DNA from: Sporosarcina sp. FSL W7-1349
Lineage (GTDB): Bacteria; Bacillota; Bacilli; Bacillales_A; Planococcaceae
DNA: 64,000 nt
Direction of reading: 5' to 3'
Assembly: GCF_038003045.1 (NCBI RefSeq)
Contig: NZ_JBBOOK010000002.1
Span: 620,001 to 684,000, forward strand
The notes below the pieces were generated by a model. The model did no database searches and was not told where the DNA came from. It saw nothing but the letters and a program-made list of their open reading frames with translations. This document shows positions 17,232 through 26,243 of the stretch, piece by piece. The position numbers and the translations under genes are program-made. Position 1 is the stretch's first letter. The number at the start of each line of letters is the position of its first letter.

Positions 17232-18044
17232 ATGTCAAACTCACCAAAACTTCTTCTACAACAATTACGGAAGGACCAACCTCTCGTTCACTGCATCACG
17301 AATATTGTCGTGGCCAACTTCCAGGCGAACGGCCTGCTTGCGTTGGGTGCGTCTCCGGTGATGGCGGATGCGGTCGAGGAAGCTGCTGAAATTGCGGCCG
17401 TCTCTTCTTGTACCGTCCTGAATATCGGCACCTTGAAGGCGGTCACGGTCGAGGCGATGATTCTCGCTGGCAAGAGTGCCAATGCGCATGGGAAACCGGT
17501 CGTTCTGGACCCGGTCGGAGCCGGAGCGACTGCGTTCCGCAAGCAGTCTGTGCTGCGTATTTTGGAGGAGGTCGATGTCACGCTCATTCGGTGTAACGCA
17601 GGGGAACTGGCGGCCATTGCAGGTGTTGATTGGCAGGCGAAAGGCGTCGACGCCGGAGAGGGAGAAGCGGACGTGGTGAAATTGGCAAAACAAGTCGCAA
17701 CTACCCACGATTGCCTCGTTGCGGTATCTGGCGAAGTCGATATCGTCACGGACGGACAGAATCTCTTGTCCATTACTGGCGGACACCCATTAATGACGCG
17801 AGTGACTGGCGTGGGTTGCCTGTTAAGTTCCGTAGTAGGCGCTTTTTTAACCGTGGCGAATGAAAAACCATTGGAGGCGGCCGCCACGGCTTTGGCTTTC
17901 TATAAACAAGTTGGGGAACATGCGGCAGAAGCGGCCACAGGACCCGGAGATTTTGCAGTTCATTTTCTGAATGGATTGGCTTTAACGGAAGACCGATTGA
18001 TTACAATAGGGGATTTTATTTCACAAGGAGGCATTTCACTATGA
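17232..18044 (+). CDS. thiM: Hydroxyethylthiazole kinase ThiM
   Basis: Phosphorylates 4-methyl-5-(2-hydroxyethyl)thiazole in thiamine salvage. The 270-residue ribokinase-like protein shows [19 protein letters not shown] near residue 19, [11 protein letters not shown] near 92 and the catalytic anion-hole region [13 protein letters not shown] near 190. The ATG at 17232 is preferred over an in-frame ATG at 17208 because AAAAAGGAGTGG lies between them and the earlier codon touches the terminator T run. It is first in a four-gene operon. Confidence 0.95.
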   Translation: MSNSPKLLLQQLRKDQPLVHCITNIVVANFQANGLLALGASPVMADAVEEAAEIAAVSSCTVLNIGTLKAVTVEAMILAGKSANAHGKPVVLDPVGAGATAFRKQSVLRILEEVDVTLIRCNAGELAAIAGVDWQAKGVDAGEGEADVVKLAKQVATTHDCLVAVSGEVDIVTDGQNLLSITGGHPLMTRVTGVGCLLSSVVGAFLTVANEKPLEAAATALAFYKQVGEHAAEAATGPGDFAVHFLNGLALTEDRLITIGDFISQGGISL

Positions 18045-18874
18045 CAGCAGTAGCGTTAACGATCGCTGGTTCAGATAGCGGGGGCGGGGCCGGCATCCAA
18101 GCCGATCTGAAAACCTTTCAGGAATTGGATGTATTCGGTACATCCGCACTGACCGCGGTCACGGCACAAAATACACTTGGCGTACATGGCGTCTATCCGA
18201 TTGAAGCAGCTGGTGTCATTGCGCAGATAAAGGCAGTCTTGGAGGATTTCCATGTCGGTGCGGTGAAGACGGGGATGCTCTTTTCGGCTGACATCATTAC
18301 AACGGTGGCACAGACATTACGAATGTACGGACCACCGGCATTGATCATTGACCCAGTCATGATTGCAAAAGGCGGCGCTTCCCTCTTGCAAGAAGAGGCA
18401 GTGCATGCGTTACAACAGGAACTTATTCCGATTGCGGCAGTCATCACACCGAACATCCCGGAAGCAGAAGTCCTGACAGGGGTTTCCATCGAAACGGATG
18501 ACGACGTCTTGGAAGCGGCGGAGAAATTGTTGGAGCTCGGGGCCCAGGCAGTCGTTATGAAAGGCGGCCATCGCCACAACGAAAAATTTGCGGAAGACCT
18601 ATTCCTCTCCGCGGATGGCGAGCGGTTCATTCTCCGCTCGGAGCGGATTAACACGAAGGATACGCATGGTACCGGCTGTACGTTCTCAGCAGCCATCACG
18701 GCATGGATGGCAAACGGAAAAACGGCTGGAGAAGCCGTGGCGGAGGCGAAACAATTCATCCAAGCGGCCATTCGGGATGGATTGGAACTGGGCGCCGGAC
18801 ACGGCCCGACCAATCATTGGGCCTATCGTCGCCTTGGCGAAAACGCAGGAAAGGGTGTCGTCCTTGTCGATTAA
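18041..18874 (+). CDS. thiD: Hydroxymethylpyrimidine/phosphomethylpyrimidine kinase ThiD
   Basis: Two successive phosphorylations of HMP yield HMP-PP for thiamine assembly. The 277-residue ribokinase-fold protein has [18 protein letters not shown] at residues 8-25, [14 protein letters not shown] near 104 and the catalytic [15 protein letters not shown] near 205-219. ACAAGGAGG lies before the ATG. It overlaps thiM by four bases (ATGA) and thiE by 11 bases, so the operon is tightly coupled. Confidence 0.95.
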   Translation: MTAVALTIAGSDSGGGAGIQADLKTFQELDVFGTSALTAVTAQNTLGVHGVYPIEAAGVIAQIKAVLEDFHVGAVKTGMLFSADIITTVAQTLRMYGPPALIIDPVMIAKGGASLLQEEAVHALQQELIPIAAVITPNIPEAEVLTGVSIETDDDVLEAAEKLLELGAQAVVMKGGHRHNEKFAEDLFLSADGERFILRSERINTKDTHGTGCTFSAAITAWMANGKTAGEAVAEAKQFIQAAIRDGLELGAGHGPTNHWAYRRLGENAGKGVVLVD

Positions 18875-19532
18875 AGAGCAGTTGAAATTATATTTCATCA
18901 TGGGATCGAATAATACCGGAGCAGTCGAACCGCTCAATGTGTTGGAAGCGGCACTCCAGGGAGGTGTAACCTGTTTTCAATTACGGGAAAAAGGGGAAGG
19001 AGCGTTGACCGGAGAGGCAAAACGGGAATTTGCGCAGCAATGCCAGCAGCTCTGTCAGCGCTACAACGTCCCGTTCATCGTCAATGATGACGTGGAATTG
19101 GCGATAGCCGTCGATGCAGACGGCGTCCATGTCGGACAGGACGACATGGAAGCGGGACGCGTGCGGGAACGGCTCGGGTCCAATAAAATCCTAGGCGTCT
19201 CTACCCACACATTGGAAGAGGTTCAACAAGCGTTAGCAGCCGGCGCGGATTACGTCGGCATGGGTCCCGTTTATGCGACCATTTCGAAAGCGGATGCCAA
19301 GCCGGTCGCGGGAACTGGGTTGATCCGGAAAACGACTTCACTTCATCCCGATCTGCCGATTGTCGGCATCGGAGGCATCACACTAGATAACTTCGAGCCC
19401 GTCATTCAAGCCGGTGCCAGCGGGGTGTCCTTGATTTCGGCCATTGCGTCGGCAGACGATCCTTTCGCCACGGCCCAGAAATTTGCGGCAGCGATCGGAG
19501 AAATCGTACAGAGGGAAGGGGCTTCATCATGA
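18864..19532 (+). CDS. thiE: Thiamine-phosphate synthase ThiE
   Basis: Joins HMP-PP and thiazole phosphate to thiamine monophosphate. The 222-residue TIM barrel matches the usual length. Motifs are LREKGEG near residue 35, VNDDVELA near 72, HVGQDDM near 92 and the phosphate loops PVYATISK and GIGGIT. A TTG at 18864 is the likely start, eight bases after AGGAAAGGG inside the end of thiD. An in-frame GTG three codons earlier is too close to that site. Confidence 0.93.
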   Translation: MSIKEQLKLYFIMGSNNTGAVEPLNVLEAALQGGVTCFQLREKGEGALTGEAKREFAQQCQQLCQRYNVPFIVNDDVELAIAVDADGVHVGQDDMEAGRVRERLGSNKILGVSTHTLEEVQQALAAGADYVGMGPVYATISKADAKPVAGTGLIRKTTSLHPDLPIVGIGGITLDNFEPVIQAGASGVSLISAIASADDPFATAQKFAAAIGEIVQREGASS

Positions 19533-20026
19533 ATACTCGCAAGATGGTCATCATGACGATGTTCGTCGCGATTGCGGTGGCAGGTTCGACGTTCGTTTCA
19601 TTCCCGGCAGGTATCGCACGGGCTTATCCGATCCAGCACGCCGTCAACGTCATCTCGGCGATCCTGCTCGGACCAGTGCCCGCCGTCATCATTGCCTTTT
19701 TAACGGGATTGGTGCGGATTTTGACCGGCACCGGCTCCCTGTTGGCATTCCCCGGCGGCATGATCGGCGCGTTCTTGGCGGGTATACTATATAAACGATT
19801 TGGAAAGGCCTGGCTCGCCGGCGTAGGTGAAATGGTCGGTACTGGCATCCTCGCCTCCTTGTTCGCCGTCCCGTACGCCAAAATTCTGATGGGCACGACG
19901 TTCACAGCATTCTTCTTCGTCCCGCCCTTCCTCGTTTCGAGCGTCAGCGGCGCCCTGCTCGGCCTTGTACTAGCCGCCCGTTTGCAGGATACCCGGATTT
20001 CGTCGAAGATTGGACAGATGGAATGA
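19529..20026 (+). CDS. thiW: ThiW, S component of an ECF transporter for thiazole
   Basis: A 165-residue hydrophobic protein with about five or six membrane segments and the ThiW pattern SFPAGIARAYPIQHAVNVISAILLGP. ThiW is the predicted substrate-binding subunit of an energy-coupling-factor transporter for hydroxyethylthiazole, working with shared EcfA/EcfT subunits encoded elsewhere. Its start overlaps the thiE stop (ATGA). It completes a salvage unit of uptake, two kinases and synthase. Function in this strain is inferred from the family and operon. Confidence 0.9.
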   Translation: MNTRKMVIMTMFVAIAVAGSTFVSFPAGIARAYPIQHAVNVISAILLGPVPAVIIAFLTGLVRILTGTGSLLAFPGGMIGAFLAGILYKRFGKAWLAGVGEMVGTGILASLFAVPYAKILMGTTFTAFFFVPPFLVSSVSGALLGLVLAARLQDTRISSKIGQME

Positions 20027-20033
20027 ACATGCA

Positions 20034-20072
20034 ACGCCAGTAATCCCGGAAGCGGGTGCTGGCGTTATTTTA
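20034..20072 (+). terminator. Terminator of the thi operon
   Basis: ACGCCAG at 20034-20040 and CTGGCGT at 20059-20065 enclose an inner CCCG/CGGG stem and are followed by TATTTTAT. Confidence 0.8.
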
Positions 20073-20073
20073 T

Positions 20074-20165
20074 CGTCACTTATCGATGGATAATCGTCAC
20101 TTTTGATGGAATATCCGTCACTGCGGCATAGGTATCCGTCACTTTGGAGCGGATATTCGTCAAGT
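20074..20165. repeat. 21-bp tandem repeat with CGTCACT core
   Basis: CGTCA recurs at 20074, 20095, 20116, 20137 and 20158, exactly 21 bp apart. The rest of each unit is loosely GATGGAATATC. The array sits between the thi operon terminator and the converging luxR stop at 20197. Confidence 0.8.
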
Positions 20166-20196
20166 TCACAAGTTTATTCCTAAATGAGGACTTTAC

Positions 20197-20952
20197 TCAT
20201 AGATTTATCCGAGACAATAGATATCCCAATTCGGTCCGGTTCTCTACCCCCATCTTTTGAAAGACGTTTTGCAAATGCTTTTTCACGGTATTTACACTGA
20301 TGGACAACGCCTCTCCAATTTCCTTATTCAATAAACCTTGCCGAACCAGTTTCACTATTTCCTTTTCTCGACTAGTTAATCTTGCCTCCAAAATCGGTTC
20401 TCTCTGCTCCTGACTAATCATGGCCGCTGCATTAAAAGCCCCCTCAATCGACTTTATAAGGAACTGGATACAGTTTCGGTCGACCTCACTAAAATGGCCT
20501 TCTTCCTTCTTCCGGACCAATCCGATTACCCCGACCAACTTCGATTTATCATAAATGTAAATTCCCATCTCATCGATATAACCAAACCGATCGAAATAGT
20601 GTAATGCGTATTCCGTCTTTTTAAATTGGGTATACGGCATAACATCTTTTATTTTCAGGATTGGAGCTGTGGGCACTCCATTCGGTATATTCCCCGGCGC
20701 CAATACATCATGGGTGTGATACGTTTCAAAATACTCATACATCGATTTGTCTTCAATATTAGTGAAGATCGGATCCATTAGCCGCCCTTCGTCATCAAGT
20801 AGCCAAAATAAATTGGTATAGCCAAACACTTCAAACAGACAATCAACCACTTTCTGACGATACGCTGTTAAGTTGCTACTATCCGAGTTAAATGCAACCC
20901 GGTCCAAACCTTCCATGATCTTCTTGTACTCTTTTTGCGTCAATTGCAACAA
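20197..20952 (-). CDS. LuxR-family regulator with an N-terminal sensor domain
   Basis: A 251-residue protein. The C-terminal 65 residues are a LuxR/GerE helix-turn-helix (LTSREKEIVKLVRQGLLNKEIGEALSISVNTVKKHL, shown here only as the family pattern of TSREKEIVKLV and SVNTVKKHL). The first 180 residues look GAF-like, with KLVGVIGLVRKKE as a central strand pair. There is no receiver domain, so a small ligand is more likely than phosphorylation. The start is a TTG at 20952 after AGGAGGAAGATCAC. It is divergent from the amidase gene 105 bases away and may control it. Confidence 0.85.
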   Translation of the reverse strand: MLQLTQKEYKKIMEGLDRVAFNSDSSNLTAYRQKVVDCLFEVFGYTNLFWLLDDEGRLMDPIFTNIEDKSMYEYFETYHTHDVLAPGNIPNGVPTAPILKIKDVMPYTQFKKTEYALHYFDRFGYIDEMGIYIYDKSKLVGVIGLVRKKEEGHFSEVDRNCIQFLIKSIEGAFNAAAMISQEQREPILEARLTSREKEIVKLVRQGLLNKEIGEALSISVNTVKKHLQNVFQKMGVENRTELGYLLSRINL

Positions 20953-21057
20953 GTGATCTTCCTCCTGGTTCAGAATATTTTAAATGGTCATGTAACTCTT
21001 TCGGGTAATAGTATCCGTTATCCTCTTTGATTACAATGAAAAAAAGGAGGAGAGAAG

Positions 21058-22512
21058 ATGAAAAAATCAGAATATGTGAATTATGATGGAATCGGTCTTG
21101 CGGAACTAGTGAAGAATAAGGAAGTAAAACCCGAAGAACTGGTTCAAACATCACTCGATCTCATCGAAGATTTGAATCCTGCACTCCATGCAGTCGCCTC
21201 AACAATCGAAGACCAAGCGTTGGAGGAAATCAAACAAGGACTGCCGAAAGGCCCGTTTGAAGGAGTACCATTCCTAATAAAAGAGCTAGTCCTTCATGCC
21301 AAAGGGGTTCCCGCCAATATGGGAAGCCGCCTAGCAGAAGGTATGACATTCCCTGTAGATAGTGAATTGATGGCCCGTTTCCGCAAAGCCGGTCTCGTAA
21401 CGGTCGGGACAACGCCAACGCCGGAATTCGGCTATAATGCGACGACAGAGGCAACCTTCTATGGCGAGCCGGCAAAAAATCCGTGGGATACAAACCGCAG
21501 TCCGGGCGGGTCCAGTGGAGGTTCATCATCCGCGGTCGCGGCCGGCATCGCACCTCTTGCCCATGCTAATGATGGCGGAGGGTCGATTAGGATTCCCGCC
21601 GCCTGTACCGGATTAGTCGGGTTGAAACCGACGAGAGGGCGCATTCCAGCCGGGCCTTTCAACAGTGAACCGCTCAATGGCATCGCCATCGAGTTTGCAC
21701 TATCCAGGACTGTCCGTGACACAGCCACCTTGTTGGATGCGGTCGCCGGCCCGGATGTCGGTTGCTACGCCTGGGCAGAACCGCCGAAAACCCCATACGC
21801 CCAGGCAATGAAAACAACACCGAAGCCATTGAAAATTGCATGGACAGGAAAGCCGGCATCAGGAGTGCCCGTTGACGAGGAATGTCTTCGTGAGCTGCAT
21901 GAAACCGTCAAACTTCTGGAGGATTTAGGCCATACAGTAGTGGAAGCCGCTCCTCAATACGATGCGGAGTCATTTAGCCAGGCAACCGTCCGTATCTGGA
22001 CAGCTAACATTCACCATATGATCAATGGAGTCGCGTCTGCCTTAGGTCGTCAGCCGGGTGAAGATAATATAGAAGCGGCCATCTGGGAATGTTATAAATA
22101 CGGGAAAGCGATGCCAGCGTCTGATCTTTTGGAAGCCATTGACACCAATGCAGCCGTCTCCCGCCAAGTCGGACAATTTTTCACGGACTATGATGTTTTA
22201 CTCTCGCCAACCATTGCTACGCTGCCAACGCCATTAGGATTGCTGAATTCCAACAATCCTTCAATAGATGCGGTCGAATGGACAGAACAAATCTTCACCT
22301 ATGCGCCATTCACCAACCTGTTCAATGCAACGGGACAACCATCCATCTCCCTTCCGATTGGATGGAGTAACGAAGGTTTACCGATTGGCATGCAGTTCAC
22401 TGGCCGATTTGCGGATGAAACCACGCTTCTGCAATTAGCGGCGCAATTGGAAGAAGCGAAACCGTGGAAGGAGAAGAAGCCTCCCATTCGTAAATTGATG
22501 ACCATTTCGTGA
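21058..22512 (+). CDS. Amidase-signature family hydrolase (NylA-like)
   Basis: A 484-residue amidase-signature enzyme. The Ser-cisSer-Lys triad is visible as Lys75 (FLIKEL), Ser152/Ser153 (GGSSGG) and Ser176 (GGGSIRIPAA). Overall layout, including NPWDTNRSPGGSSGG and LKPTRGRIPAGP, resembles 6-aminohexanoate cyclic dimer hydrolase (NylA) and its relatives more than GatA, and no gatB or gatC is nearby. GGAGGAGAGAAG precedes the ATG. The natural substrate is unknown. It faces the LuxR regulator across a shared promoter region. Confidence 0.88.
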   Translation: MKKSEYVNYDGIGLAELVKNKEVKPEELVQTSLDLIEDLNPALHAVASTIEDQALEEIKQGLPKGPFEGVPFLIKELVLHAKGVPANMGSRLAEGMTFPVDSELMARFRKAGLVTVGTTPTPEFGYNATTEATFYGEPAKNPWDTNRSPGGSSGGSSSAVAAGIAPLAHANDGGGSIRIPAACTGLVGLKPTRGRIPAGPFNSEPLNGIAIEFALSRTVRDTATLLDAVAGPDVGCYAWAEPPKTPYAQAMKTTPKPLKIAWTGKPASGVPVDEECLRELHETVKLLEDLGHTVVEAAPQYDAESFSQATVRIWTANIHHMINGVASALGRQPGEDNIEAAIWECYKYGKAMPASDLLEAIDTNAAVSRQVGQFFTDYDVLLSPTIATLPTPLGLLNSNNPSIDAVEWTEQIFTYAPFTNLFNATGQPSISLPIGWSNEGLPIGMQFTGRFADETTLLQLAAQLEEAKPWKEKKPPIRKLMTIS

Positions 22513-22513
22513 T

Positions 22514-22552
22514 GAAAAGCCCGTTGTCTGATGTGGAGACGACGGGCTTTTC
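22514..22552 (+). terminator. Terminator after the amidase gene
   Basis: AAAGCCCGTTGTC pairs with GACGACGGGCTTT and a short T tract follows, beginning at the stop codon. Confidence 0.85.
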
Positions 22553-22728
22553 AATTGTAAGATGGATTGGCTTCTGCCGCCTCTCCTCTTCCCCTACCCA
22601 CACTTCCTACCGTTCCTCACCAATTCCTATTTCGTTTCTTATTCAATTTCTATACTGCCAAATGTTCTCTCGGGATAGGTTTACATGCCGATGTGCTATA
22701 CTTTATGAAAACGTGCGGGGGTGTTTTT

Positions 22729-23280
22729 ATGGCTCAGTCAAGTTCGGATCATCGGATGACCGTCGCGGAAATCAGTGAGCGGGATGGATATTGGGAATTG
22801 ATTGACGGGACACCGTATAATATGACGCCTGCTCCATCGCCTCTTCATCAAAGGGTTGTGGGCGAGCTGTTTTTTTCATTGCGATCCCACTATGGAAAAG
22901 GGGACTGCTCTGTGTATATGGCACCTTTTGATGTGCAATTGGACGAAACGGACCCCTATACCTTGGTCCAGCCAGACATTTCCGTTTTTTGCAATCAGGA
23001 TCGGATTGGGGACAAACGGGCTATCGGAGCTCCCGAGCTCGTTGTCGAAGTGCCTTCTCCAGCAACCGCTTTACGGGATCGGAACCACAAGTTTAATTTA
23101 TACGAGCGAACAGCCATTTCTGAATACTGGCTTGTCGATCCAGTTAATAAAACCATTGAAGTCTACGGGCTGGCGGAAGGTCGATATCGAAAACGGGCCG
23201 TGTTTGGGAAAGAGGATTCTCTTACCTCTTTCCACTTTAGAAATTTGGCCATCGATTTAGACGCCGTCTTCTCTGATTGA
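22729..23280 (+). CDS. Uma2-family (DUF820) restriction-endonuclease-fold protein
   Basis: A 183-residue protein. The PD-(D/E)xK-type core is visible as YELIDGTPYNMTPAPSPLHQ-like N-terminus, then QPDISVF (Asp near residue 82), PELVVEVPSPATALRDRNHK (Glu and Lys near 100-115) and YWLVDP. Uma2 proteins are putative nucleases found in multiple copies in many bacteria and their role is unknown. The ATG at 22729 follows GGGGGTG. A 54-residue upstream extension is open but has no start signals. Confidence 0.88.
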   Translation: MAQSSSDHRMTVAEISERDGYWELIDGTPYNMTPAPSPLHQRVVGELFFSLRSHYGKGDCSVYMAPFDVQLDETDPYTLVQPDISVFCNQDRIGDKRAIGAPELVVEVPSPATALRDRNHKFNLYERTAISEYWLVDPVNKTIEVYGLAEGRYRKRAVFGKEDSLTSFHFRNLAIDLDAVFSD

Positions 23281-23341
23281 CAGGATAAGCCTCCTCCTCT
23301 TTGGATACACTATCGCGTATAGCAAAAAAGGAGGGTTCGCG

Positions 23342-23461
23342 ATGCCATCAAATCGGACATCAGTGGCGAATTTGGATGCCAAGCAATTGGAGGAACTGAC
23401 GGCACTGGAGCAAAAATTAGGAGTCATCTTGATCGCTTACGATGCCTCCTCAGGGAAATAA
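23342..23461 (+). CDS. Small protein, 39 aa
   Basis: AAAAAAGGAGGGTTCGCG lies directly before ATGCCATCAAATCGG and the frame ends with TAA 10 bases before a terminator. The 39-residue product (MPSNRTSVANLDAKQLEEL at its start, ending YDASSGK) looks helical with a hydrophobic GVILIAY patch. Strong translation signals plus a terminator make it likely to be expressed. I do not recognise a family. Confidence 0.65.
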   Translation: MPSNRTSVANLDAKQLEELTALEQKLGVILIAYDASSGK

Positions 23462-23469
23462 CCTCATAC

Positions 23470-23504
23470 AAAAAGGCAGCTTTCCGAGGAGAGCTGCCTT
23501 TTTC
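23470..23504. terminator. Bidirectional terminator
   Basis: AAAAAGGCAGCT and AGCTGCCTTTTT pair around TTCCGAGGAG. It lies between the 39-aa gene and the converging flavoprotein gene, which stops at 23507. Confidence 0.88.
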
Positions 23505-23506
23505 AA

Positions 23507-24475
23507 TTACCGGACGGCCGACTGCAAATTCACCAATTGATTCAATGCCGTCTGGTAGTCCGTCATTATTTCCTCGATAATTTCTGCAACGGATTTGATT
23601 TCATCAATGAGCCCAATTGTTTGGCCGAGCGAGAGGACGCCCACATCCGTGTTGCCCGTTTTTAGCATTTCCTCGTAGGCCTCCCCGCTTATATACGGGA
23701 AGATTTCTTCAAACGTCGCGCCTTGTTCTTCGAGTCGGGCCAATTCCATCGCATGTTCCGTCTTGAATACCCTCGCCGTCCGACCAATCGATTTCTTTAC
23801 AAGGATTGTGTCCGTTTCGCTCGCCTCCCGCAATAAACCCTTGAGCCGCTGTGGGAGTTGGACTTCCTTCGATAATAAAAACCGGGATCCCATCTGCACG
23901 CCTTGCGCTCCAAGAGCGAGCGCCGCCAATACGGAGCGGCCCGTAGAAAATCCGCCAGCCGCTATCACAGGAACCGAAAGCTCTTTCACCGCTTTTTGAA
24001 CAAGCGTCAAACTAGTCGTGTCTTCCATGCCGGGATGTCCACCGCACTCAAATCCGTTGACAACAACCGCATCACAACCGAGCGACTCCGCCTTCTTCGC
24101 GAAGCGGACAGAGGGTGCCACGTGAACGACCTTCATGCCCGCCGACTTCAAATCAGCCATGTATGGAGTCGGATTATTCCCCGATGTGAAGACGACCGGC
24201 ACTCGCACTTCAATCGCTCCTTCGACGAATTCGTCCATCGACTTGCGCGTCCCGATGGCGATATTGACGCCAAACGGTTGATCTGTAAGACTTCGCGTCT
24301 CCTCGATATCCCGCACCATCTCCTCCTTCGTCCCGTAACTCCCCGCGGTGATCAACCCGAGACCTCCCGCATTGGAAACCGCGGAAACCAATGACGACGT
24401 ACCGAGCCCTTGCAGCCCTCCTTGGATTATGGGGTAGCGGATGTTGAACAGCTTCGTAATTTGAGTCTCGACCAT
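23507..24475 (-). CDS. NMO/FabK-like FMN-dependent oxidoreductase
   Basis: A 322-residue 2-nitropropane dioxygenase-like TIM barrel. The N-terminus YPIIQGGLQGLG, the FMN-binding VVNGFECGGHPG near residue 140, IAAGGFSTGRS near 175 and QMGSRFLLSKE near 193 are family motifs. Members include nitronate monooxygenase and enoyl-ACP reductase FabK; the sequence does not settle which. No fatty-acid synthesis genes are adjacent, which favours nitronate monooxygenase. GGGAGGTATGTAC precedes the ATG. Confidence 0.85.
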   Translation of the reverse strand: MVETQITKLFNIRYPIIQGGLQGLGTSSLVSAVSNAGGLGLITAGSYGTKEEMVRDIEETRSLTDQPFGVNIAIGTRKSMDEFVEGAIEVRVPVVFTSGNNPTPYMADLKSAGMKVVHVAPSVRFAKKAESLGCDAVVVNGFECGGHPGMEDTTSLTLVQKAVKELSVPVIAAGGFSTGRSVLAALALGAQGVQMGSRFLLSKEVQLPQRLKGLLREASETDTILVKKSIGRTARVFKTEHAMELARLEEQGATFEEIFPYISGEAYEEMLKTGNTDVGVLSLGQTIGLIDEIKSVAEIIEEIMTDYQTALNQLVNLQSAVR

Positions 24476-24499
24476 ATGTACATACCTCCCATTTGAAAT

Positions 24500-24639
24500 G
24501 AATCAGCACTCGCTTGAAGTTATCGGCGCTTCCGACAAGTTATCAGTGTTCCCGCCGGGTTATCAGCACTATCGCGAAGTTATCAGCAGTCCCGGCCAGT
24601 TATCAGCGCTCCCGACAAATTATCAGCACTCCCCAACTA
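24500..24639. repeat. 20-bp tandem repeat with GTTATCAGC core
   Basis: TTATC recurs at 24520, 24540, 24560, 24580, 24600 and 24620, exactly 20 bp apart, with a decayed first unit at 24500. The consensus is roughly TTATCAGCACTCCCGACAAG. The array fills the whole gap between the permease and the flavoprotein gene, and its last unit includes the permease stop codon (24637-24639). Confidence 0.88.
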
Positions 24640-26037
24640 CGCCACCACCACATGCAAATAAACATGAAGAATGCAGAACAGCACGACGGCGTAGCGCCAG
24701 TTCCACCTGAACGAGATGGTGAACAGATCGATGCGCAATTCTTTGGACAATAGATTGTTCACTGCTGTGCTCGGTGAAATTGTATTGGCTACTGCGGTGC
24801 TTCCTAATAAGAGGAAAGCGAATTGCATCGAGGAAAATCCGATGACCGCCGGATCAATTGTCATGACAAAAACCGTCAGCAAGACGACTGGGTGCAGTCC
24901 GGCCACCGCCGCCCCGATCATCGTGATAGAGAGAAAGATACCGAGTAATAGTGTAGAAGAGCCGAATGCCCAATTTAAAAGACCGATGAATTGGTCACTT
25001 AGCGGCGAACGGACGAATACGTAACTGAATATCCCCGCAACCAGAAATAGCGTAAACTCCCCCTGTAAACTTGGTATAGCGCTCGTCGTATGCCGTTTCA
25101 CCTCTTCTACATATTTTCCGGATTGCCCTTTGAGCAGGCACCAGACTAAAGGAAATAGGATAGATACCGCCGCAATGGACATGACCATCCCGATGTCGGT
25201 CATCTGCATCACCGATAAGACTAACCCGGTGGATAAAAATAGGACGGCCACCAACTCAGCCAGTTTCAGGACGGTCTTCTTCGGCGAATCGTCTTCCTTC
25301 ATTTGCTGGACATCTGCCCGAATCAAAGCCTTTTCGCTACGGAACGCTTTGCTTTCCAACACAACAGCGACCGCTAGGGAAATAAGTACAAAGCCGAATG
25401 AATGCAGAGCCACTGAACTCCATGCAAGGTCCAACTGGCCGATCACCAAAATCATGATCGCCAAGTACGGGGACCATGTCGTAATGGTCGTGTAACCTCG
25501 CACTAGAATACTGGCGATCAATCGTTTCGACTTCAAGTTGGAACTCGAAAGTAAATGCAGGTTGATGACGATGGAGCCGACATTCAAGACAACCGACAGC
25601 AGATGCGTCAGCAATAGGAATATGACATAAGAGATGCCTGTCCGGTTTCCTAACTTGGACAATACCCTTTGTAAACTCTCAATATAATCTCCCGTCCTAA
25701 CCGGAATGCCGAGCAAGGGGGCTAACACTAAAATGCAAACGATAGATAGGTTCGTGATGGCTCCTTCTAACAATATCGGCACAAAATTAGGTTGCGCGAC
25801 TAATAAGGCGACTGTCGAGATGAGCAGGACATACGTCATTCGCCCGACCATCCCTCTCAAAGTGGGCAGTGAGACCAAAATATAAAAGCAAGTGTACACA
25901 CTGGCAAAATTTCGGATAATCTGGTTATCCAGCAGCTGGATCAATATATAATTGACGACTAATAGAATAGCTAAAATCCCGCGATATTCCATTTTAGTCA
26001 TCCGCAATTGATTGCGAAGAACGATTGTCTGGCCCAT
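24637..26037 (-). CDS. Multi-pass membrane permease, ion-transporter type
   Basis: A 466-residue protein with about twelve hydrophobic segments. Two matching hairpin motifs, YTTITTWSPYLAIMILV near residue 185 and STAVANTISPSTAVNNLL near 430, are the internal-duplication pattern seen in the ion-transporter superfamily of anion and dicarboxylate carriers. The substrate cannot be told. The start at ATG 26037 is a choice: AGAAAGAAG is only a weak site and an ATG 12 codons further in is possible. The upstream open frame to 26190 has no start signal. Confidence 0.7.
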   Translation of the reverse strand: MGQTIVLRNQLRMTKMEYRGILAILLVVNYILIQLLDNQIIRNFASVYTCFYILVSLPTLRGMVGRMTYVLLISTVALLVAQPNFVPILLEGAITNLSIVCILVLAPLLGIPVRTGDYIESLQRVLSKLGNRTGISYVIFLLLTHLLSVVLNVGSIVINLHLLSSSNLKSKRLIASILVRGYTTITTWSPYLAIMILVIGQLDLAWSSVALHSFGFVLISLAVAVVLESKAFRSEKALIRADVQQMKEDDSPKKTVLKLAELVAVLFLSTGLVLSVMQMTDIGMVMSIAAVSILFPLVWCLLKGQSGKYVEEVKRHTTSAIPSLQGEFTLFLVAGIFSYVFVRSPLSDQFIGLLNWAFGSSTLLLGIFLSITMIGAAVAGLHPVVLLTVFVMTIDPAVIGFSSMQFAFLLLGSTAVANTISPSTAVNNLLSKELRIDLFTISFRWNWRYAVVLFCILHVYLHVVVA

Positions 26038-26243
26038 GGTATGATTACTTCTTTCTATGTATAATCTGAATCTTCTATAATAAATTCTATCATACCCGTA
26101 ACTTTCAAAAGAAGAAAGGTTTTGATTTCTCGGCAAGTTACGTTCGTTTGTACTTCCGCATATGGTGAAAGGTCGTAGACAGAGTTTCATCTCTCCTTTT
26201 TAAGGGAATAACGAAAGTCATAGCTGGAATTGGGGGTGTCGAT

